A DNA stretch of 64,000 nt from JAPLIS01 sp963719415 (GTDB lineage: Bacteria; Babelota; Babeliae; Babelales; Vermiphilaceae), in assembly GCA_963719415.1 (NCBI GenBank), contig OY970383.1:1-64000 (forward strand). The letters are read 5' to 3'. The notes under the pieces were generated by a model. It worked only from the letters and a program-made list of their open reading frames with translations, made no database searches and was not told the DNA's origin. The position numbers and the translations under genes were made by a program. Within the stretch, counting starts at the first letter, position 1; each line of letters opens with the position of its first letter. This document shows positions 59,628 to 64,000 of the stretch, in pieces.

Positions 59628-61895
59628 TTAGCGCCAGCACCAAGAAACATTCTGTAATACTTCTATAGTTTCTGTATGGCGTTTCCTAGTAGCGATTGTT
59701 AAAGCCGTATCTCCATCTTTGTTTGCTTTATTAATATGAGCACCAGCATCAAGTAATATTTTTATAGCTTCTGTATGGCCATGTAAAGCAGCGTACATTA
59801 AAGCTGTATATTCATCTTTATTTGTTTCATTAACATGAGCACCAGCATCAAGTAATACTTTTACAGCTTCTGTATGGCCATTCCAAGCAGCGGTCATTAA
59901 AGCTGTCTCGCCATTTTCATCTGTTTCATTAACATGAGCACCAGCACCAAGTAATATTTTTACAGCTTCTGTATGGCCATGTAAAGCAGCGTTTCTTAAG
60001 GCATTTGTTCTATTAATATGAGCACCTGCATTAACTAATATTTTTATAATTTCTGTGCGGCCTTTCTGGGCAGCGACTGTTAAAGCTGTATCTTCATCTT
60101 TGTTTGCCTTATTAATATGAGCACCAGCATTAACTAATATTGTTATAATTTCTGTATGACCTTTCCGGGCAGCGACGGTTAAAGGTGTATCTTCATCTTT
60201 GTTTGCTTTATTAACATCAGCACCAGCACCAAGTAATAGTTTTATAACTTCTGTATAGCCTTCCCAAGCAGCGTACATTAAAGCAGTTTTTCCATATCTG
60301 TTTGCTTTATTAATATCAGCACCAATATCAAGTAATATTTTAATAGATTCTGTTTGACCATGTAAAGCAGCCTCTATTAAAGCAGTATCACCATTTTCAT
60401 TTGTTCCATTAATATCAGCGCCAGCATTAAATAATACTTTTATAGATTCTGTATGGCCGTTCGAAGCAGCTTTTATTAAAGCAGTATCACCATATTCGTT
60501 TGTTGCATTAATATCAGCGCCAGCACCAAGTAATACTTTTATAGCTTCTGTTTGGCCATGTAAAGCAGCCTTTATGAAAGCAGTATTTCCCTGTTTGTTT
60601 GTTGCATGAATATTGGCGCCAGCATCAAGTAATACTTTTATAGCTTCTATGTGGCTATAGCGAGCAGCGAGCATTAAAGGTGTATTTGCATCTTTGTCTT
60701 TTGTGTCAACATTGGTATTAGGTTTAAGCAATAATTTTATAGTTTTTACATCACCATTCGAGGCAGCAGGTATTAAGTCTGTGTTGTCATAATAGTGTAT
60801 GGCTCCAGCTTGATATAATAATTGGTTTATTTCACCAGAATAAGAACAACTTAACGCAGTTCTTCCGTTGTTATTTTTTTGGTTAACATTAGCTCCGCCA
60901 GCATCAAGTAATACTTTTACAACTTCTATATGACTACTTGAAGTAGGGGCTTCTATATCTCTACACGCGCTTGAAATAGCTTCTATTAAAGCAGTATTTC
61001 CTTTTTTATCTGCTGCATTAATATTAGCACCAGCATCAAGTAATACGTTTACCGTTTTTGCATAACCATTTGAAGCAGCGGATATTAAAGCTGTGCTTCC
61101 ATATTTATCTATTTCATTAATATCAGCACCAGCAGCAAGTAATATTTTTACAGCTTCTGTGCGGCCACTTAAAACAGCGCATGTTAAGGCTCCATTAATT
61201 TTGGCACCAGCAGCAAGCAATGTGTTTATAATTTCTGCACGACCGCCCGAAGCAGCGTACATTAAAGCAGTATTGCCATAACTGTTTGTTTCATTAATAT
61301 GAGCACCAGCAGTAAGCAATGCTTTTACCGTTTCTGCATGGCCTTCTGAAGCAGCGGAGCTTAAAGCAGTATTGCCATAACTGTTTGCTGCATGAATATC
61401 AGCACCAGCATCAAGCAATATTTTTATAACTTCTGTATGGCCACTTGAAGCGGCGACTATTAAAGCTGCACCTCGATATTCATCTGCTTCATGAATGTTG
61501 GCACTAGCATCAAGTAATACTTTTATAATTTCGGTGTGATCTTTCCAGGCAGCTACTGTTAAAGCAGTATTTCCATTTTTATTTGTAGCGTTAACATGAG
61601 CACCAGCATCAAGTAATACTTTTATAGCTTCTGTATGGCCATGTAAAGCAGCTTCTATTAAAGCAGTATCACCATATTTGTTTGTTGCATTAATATCAGC
61701 ACCCGCATTAAATAATGCTTTTACTGTTTCTATATCACCGTTCGAGGCAGCAATTATTAAATCTGTATTTTTATTATCAGCTATAGTTACCACTTCTAAT
61801 GGCTTTTTTTCTTGTAAAGAATTGTCAATCATATGAGAAAGAAAGAAAACAGTTGCTAGACAAAGAAAAAAGATAATTGTTAGGCGATATGACAT
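59628..61895 (-). CDS. Long ankyrin-repeat protein, apparent fusion of two ankyrin genes
   Basis: 755 residues. A signal or anchor segment at the start (LTIIFFLCLATVFFLSHMI) is followed by about 20 ankyrin repeats of 33 residues (consensus GHTEAIKVLLDAGAHINATN then KxGNTAL). Near the middle (DNA about 60779-60890) a C-terminal end module (NQKNNNGRTALSCSYSGEIN, then QLLYQAGA) is followed directly by a start-like module (NTDLIPAASNGDVKTIKLLL), as if two tandem genes had fused. The 3' end is broken: the stop follows NVSWCWR, while another frame continues GAGANVN and a third EISRLLYQAKA. Probably an exported protein-binding scaffold. Confidence 0.85.
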   Translation of the reverse strand: MSYRLTIIFFLCLATVFFLSHMIDNSLQEKKPLEVVTIADNKNTDLIIAASNGDIETVKALFNAGADINATNKYGDTALIEAALHGHTEAIKVLLDAGAHVNATNKNGNTALTVAAWKDHTEIIKVLLDASANIHEADEYRGAALIVAASSGHTEVIKILLDAGADIHAANSYGNTALSSAASEGHAETVKALLTAGAHINETNSYGNTALMYAASGGRAEIINTLLAAGAKINGALTCAVLSGRTEAVKILLAAGADINEIDKYGSTALISAASNGYAKTVNVLLDAGANINAADKKGNTALIEAISSACRDIEAPTSSSHIEVVKVLLDAGGANVNQKNNNGRTALSCSYSGEINQLLYQAGAIHYYDNTDLIPAASNGDVKTIKLLLKPNTNVDTKDKDANTPLMLAARYSHIEAIKVLLDAGANIHATNKQGNTAFIKAALHGQTEAIKVLLGAGADINATNEYGDTALIKAASNGHTESIKVLFNAGADINGTNENGDTALIEAALHGQTESIKILLDIGADINKANRYGKTALMYAAWEGYTEVIKLLLGAGADVNKANKDEDTPLTVAARKGHTEIITILVNAGAHINKANKDEDTALTVAAQKGRTEIIKILVNAGAHINRTNALRNAALHGHTEAVKILLGAGAHVNETDENGETALMTAAWNGHTEAVKVLLDAGAHVNETNKDEYTALMYAALHGHTEAIKILLDAGAHINKANKDGDTALTIATRKRHTETIEVLQNVSWCWR

Positions 61896-62214
61896 GAATG
61901 ATCCTATAATTTTTTATTTATAAGCTCTCGTTTTTGATATGAAATGTTTTATGTGCAATAAAATCAGCGATATTTACTGATTTTATGATTTTTTGGCATT
62001 TTCAGGACAAAGGCTAATTTGCTAATAATGGTAACATAGTTTTTTTACTTGTCTAGCCGGGTCTGTTAAGGGCTTATTAAAGCGCTTGTTGTGGTGTTGT
62101 ATCGGTGGCTTTGTGTTGGGGGCTAGGATTAAGTATCTGCTTTTCGGGTTGTTGTTTGAGTAATTATTGGTAAAAACGAGAAAGGGGGGATTGTAACAGT
62201 CAATCCCCCCTTTA
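61896..62214. other. Inter-ankyrin spacer with terminator
   Basis: 319 bp. It contains the hairpin at 62181-62213 that ends the upstream minus-strand gene, a conserved block (TTGTGGTGTTGTATCGGTGG onward) shared with 59190-59260, and the AT-rich leader of the next gene with AGGATCATTC before its ATG. No gene. Confidence 0.6.
62181..62213 (-). terminator. Ankyrin-unit terminator, copy 2
   Basis: A perfect 13-bp hairpin AAAGGGGGGATTG/CAATCCCCCCTTT just after the stop of 62215-64000. Compared with copy 1 the stem is kept although bases differ on both arms, which suggests selection for the structure. Confidence 0.8.
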
Positions 62215-64000
62215 TTAAGATTTAGTTCGATAGAATAAAAATCGGTTTATTTTATAATCTACACCCATATTTAAGGCAGTTCTTCCGAGCTTGTCTTTTT
62301 GGTTAACATGAGCACCAGCATTAATTAATACTTTTACCGCTTCTATGTTGCCACTCTGAGTAGCGTACATTAAAGCTGTCTCTCCAAATATATCTACTGC
62401 ATTAATATGAGTACCAGCATCAACTAATATTTTTATAGCTTCGACATAGCCTTTCATGGAAGCGTACATTAAAGCTGTACGTTTATCATTTTTATCTGTT
62501 TTATGAATATCAGCACCAGCATCAACTAATAGTTTTATAGCTCCGACAGAACCTCTCAAGGCAGCGTACATTAAAGCTGTCCATTCACGATGATCTACTG
62601 CATTAATATGAGCACCAGCATCAATTAATAGTTTCATAGCTTCTACGTGGCCACTTTCAGCAGCTTCCATTAAGACTGTCTTTTTGTAGTAGGTATCTGT
62701 TGTATTAATATTAGCGCCAGCATCAACTAATATTTGTATAATTGCGCCATGACCCTTTATAGCAGCAGAACGTAAAGCTCTATTTTTATATTCATTTGTT
62801 TTATCAATACTAGTATCAGCACCAAGTAATATTTTTATAACTTCTGTATGACCATTTGAAGCTGCGCATCTTAAAGCTTCACCTCCATTAATATGAGCAC
62901 CAGCATCAACTAATATTTTTATAGCTTCAGCATGACCATTTTCAGCAGCTTTCATTAAAGCTGTATGTTTATCGTCTTTATCGGCCTTATTAATATGAGC
63001 ACCAGCATCAATTAATACTTTTATAGCTTTTGTATGACCGTTTTTAGCAGCGTATATTAAAGCTGTAAAGCTAAAGTCATATATTGTATCAACATTAGCG
63101 CCAGCATCAAGTAATACTTTTATAGCTTTTGTATGACCATTTTTAGCAGCTTCCATTAAAGCGGTATATTTATAATCTTTATGTGTTTTATTAATATGAG
63201 CACCAGCATCCAGTAATATTTTTATAGCTTCAGGGTTACCGCTTTTAGCAGCGTATGTTAAAGCTGTATAGGTAAAGCTATGCATTGTATCAATATTAGC
63301 GCCTGCATCAAGTAATATTTTTATAGCTTTTGTATGACCATTTTTAGCAGCTTCCATTAAAGCAGTATATTCATTATCTTTAGGTGTTTTATTAATATCA
63401 GCACCAGCATCAACTAATATTTTTATAGCTTCAAGGTTACCACTTTTAGCAGCATATATTAAGGCTGTATATCCAAAGCTATCTACTGCATTAATATGAG
63501 CGCCAGCACCAGCACCAGCATCTAGTAATACTTTTATAGCTTCTGTGTGACCATTTTTAGCTGCTTTCATTAAGGCGGTATGCTTATTTTTAACGACTTT
63601 ATTAATATGAGCACCAGCATCAACTAATATTTTTATAATTTCTGTGTAACCACTTTTAGCAGCATATATTAAAGCTGTATAGCCAAAGCGATCTACTGCA
63701 TTAATATGAGCGCCTGCACCTGCATCTAGTAATACTTTTATAGCTTCTGTGTAACCACCTTTAGCAGCGTGTATTAAAGCTGTATAGTGACATTTATTGA
63801 TTTTGTTAATATCAGCACCAGCATCGAGTAATGTTTTTATAGCTTCAGCATGACCATTTGAAGCGGCTGCTGTTAAAGCTGTTTCTTCGTCTGCTTTATT
63901 AATATCAGCGCCAGCATTAAGTAATGTTTTTATAGCTTCTGCGTGACCATGCCGAGCAGCGGCTACTAAAGCGGTATTCCCATTTTTGTCTTTCGCATTA
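62215..64000 (-). CDS. Long ankyrin-repeat protein, N-terminus beyond the window
   Basis: The frame is open from the window edge at 64000 to the stop at 62215, so at least 594 residues; an internal ATG at 63570 is not the start. About 17 ankyrin repeats. Two types alternate: one with F(G/T)YTALIYAAKSG and one with K-(D/N)-x-x-YTALMEAAKNGHT, giving a two-repeat higher-order unit of about 67 residues. Small Gly-Ala expansions (DAGAGAGAHI) come from a slipped GCACCA-type triplet pair. It ends with the module NQKDKLGRTALNMGVDYKIN, then RFLFYRTKS. Probably an exported or host-directed scaffold like its neighbours. Confidence 0.88.
   Translation of the reverse strand, partial: NAKDKNGNTALVAAARHGHAEAIKTLLNAGADINKADEETALTAAASNGHAEAIKTLLDAGADINKINKCHYTALIHAAKGGYTEAIKVLLDAGAGAHINAVDRFGYTALIYAAKSGYTEIIKILVDAGAHINKVVKNKHTALMKAAKNGHTEAIKVLLDAGAGAGAHINAVDSFGYTALIYAAKSGNLEAIKILVDAGADINKTPKDNEYTALMEAAKNGHTKAIKILLDAGANIDTMHSFTYTALTYAAKSGNPEAIKILLDAGAHINKTHKDYKYTALMEAAKNGHTKAIKVLLDAGANVDTIYDFSFTALIYAAKNGHTKAIKVLIDAGAHINKADKDDKHTALMKAAENGHAEAIKILVDAGAHINGGEALRCAASNGHTEVIKILLGADTSIDKTNEYKNRALRSAAIKGHGAIIQILVDAGANINTTDTYYKKTVLMEAAESGHVEAMKLLIDAGAHINAVDHREWTALMYAALRGSVGAIKLLVDAGADIHKTDKNDKRTALMYASMKGYVEAIKILVDAGTHINAVDIFGETALMYATQSGNIEAVKVLINAGAHVNQKDKLGRTALNMGVDYKINRFLFYRTKS

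Overview
The window is an AT-rich, mostly single-copy stretch of a Gram-negative-type bacterial chromosome. It carries housekeeping genes (uvrA, mutS, rplU, glyQS, psd, pssA, dnaA, pgk, rpiB, a LolC/E-type permease, a divergent lnt) among many secreted proteins without recognisable family, long ankyrin-repeat proteins, Rpn-type and AAA/PD-(D/E)XK nucleases and small non-coding repeats. Lipoprotein machinery implies an outer membrane, and the ankyrin load and exported unknowns suggest life with a eukaryotic host. My best guess is the Dependentiae (TM6) lineage or a similar host-associated bacterium. This rests on general gene content, not on a search.

Layout. 1-4.7 kb: an edge-cut secreted gene, small exported proteins, an intact exported PrxQ-type peroxiredoxin and a paralogue without catalytic cysteines, tRNA-Pro, tRNA-His and a 97-bp MITE-like element. 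4.9-13.4 kb: uvrA, an unknown exported protein, an Rpn-like nuclease, mutS, rplU. 13.5-17.9 kb (minus): two small exported paralogues, trkH-trkA, glyQS. 18.1-27 kb: two HtrA-type proteases flank a glyoxalase-fold gene and a tandem family of three exported ankyrin-like paralogues, each with its own copied promoter and terminator. 27-35.3 kb: lnt-like gene, two tRNA-Arg genes, psd-pssA-rpn, a second MITE copy, an SDR, a 34-bp tandem array, a NamZ/DUF1343 gene. 35.6-44.9 kb: dnaA, an exported kinase-like protein, pgk, an AAA/PD-(D/E)XK protein, lolC/E, a lipoprotein, rpiB. 44.9-50.7 kb: a run of exported unknowns, including one with a ParB/sulfiredoxin-like motif. 51-58.2 kb: an FtsH-like AAA protein without a metalloprotease site, divergent from a membrane-anchored thioredoxin reductase-thioredoxin fusion, then an exported hydrolase and two low-complexity exported proteins. 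58.4-64 kb (minus): three ankyrin genes with fusion, truncation and segmental duplication; the last runs off the window.

How the parts fit. DNA repair (UvrA, MutS), replication start (DnaA), translation and phospholipid synthesis (PssA makes phosphatidylserine, Psd converts it to phosphatidylethanolamine) are ordinary. The distinctive layer is envelope biology: redox and thioredoxin-fold proteins with altered active sites, two HtrA proteases, a pseudo-FtsH, and lineage-specific exported families expanding by tandem duplication. No CRISPR array, prophage or rRNA operon was seen.
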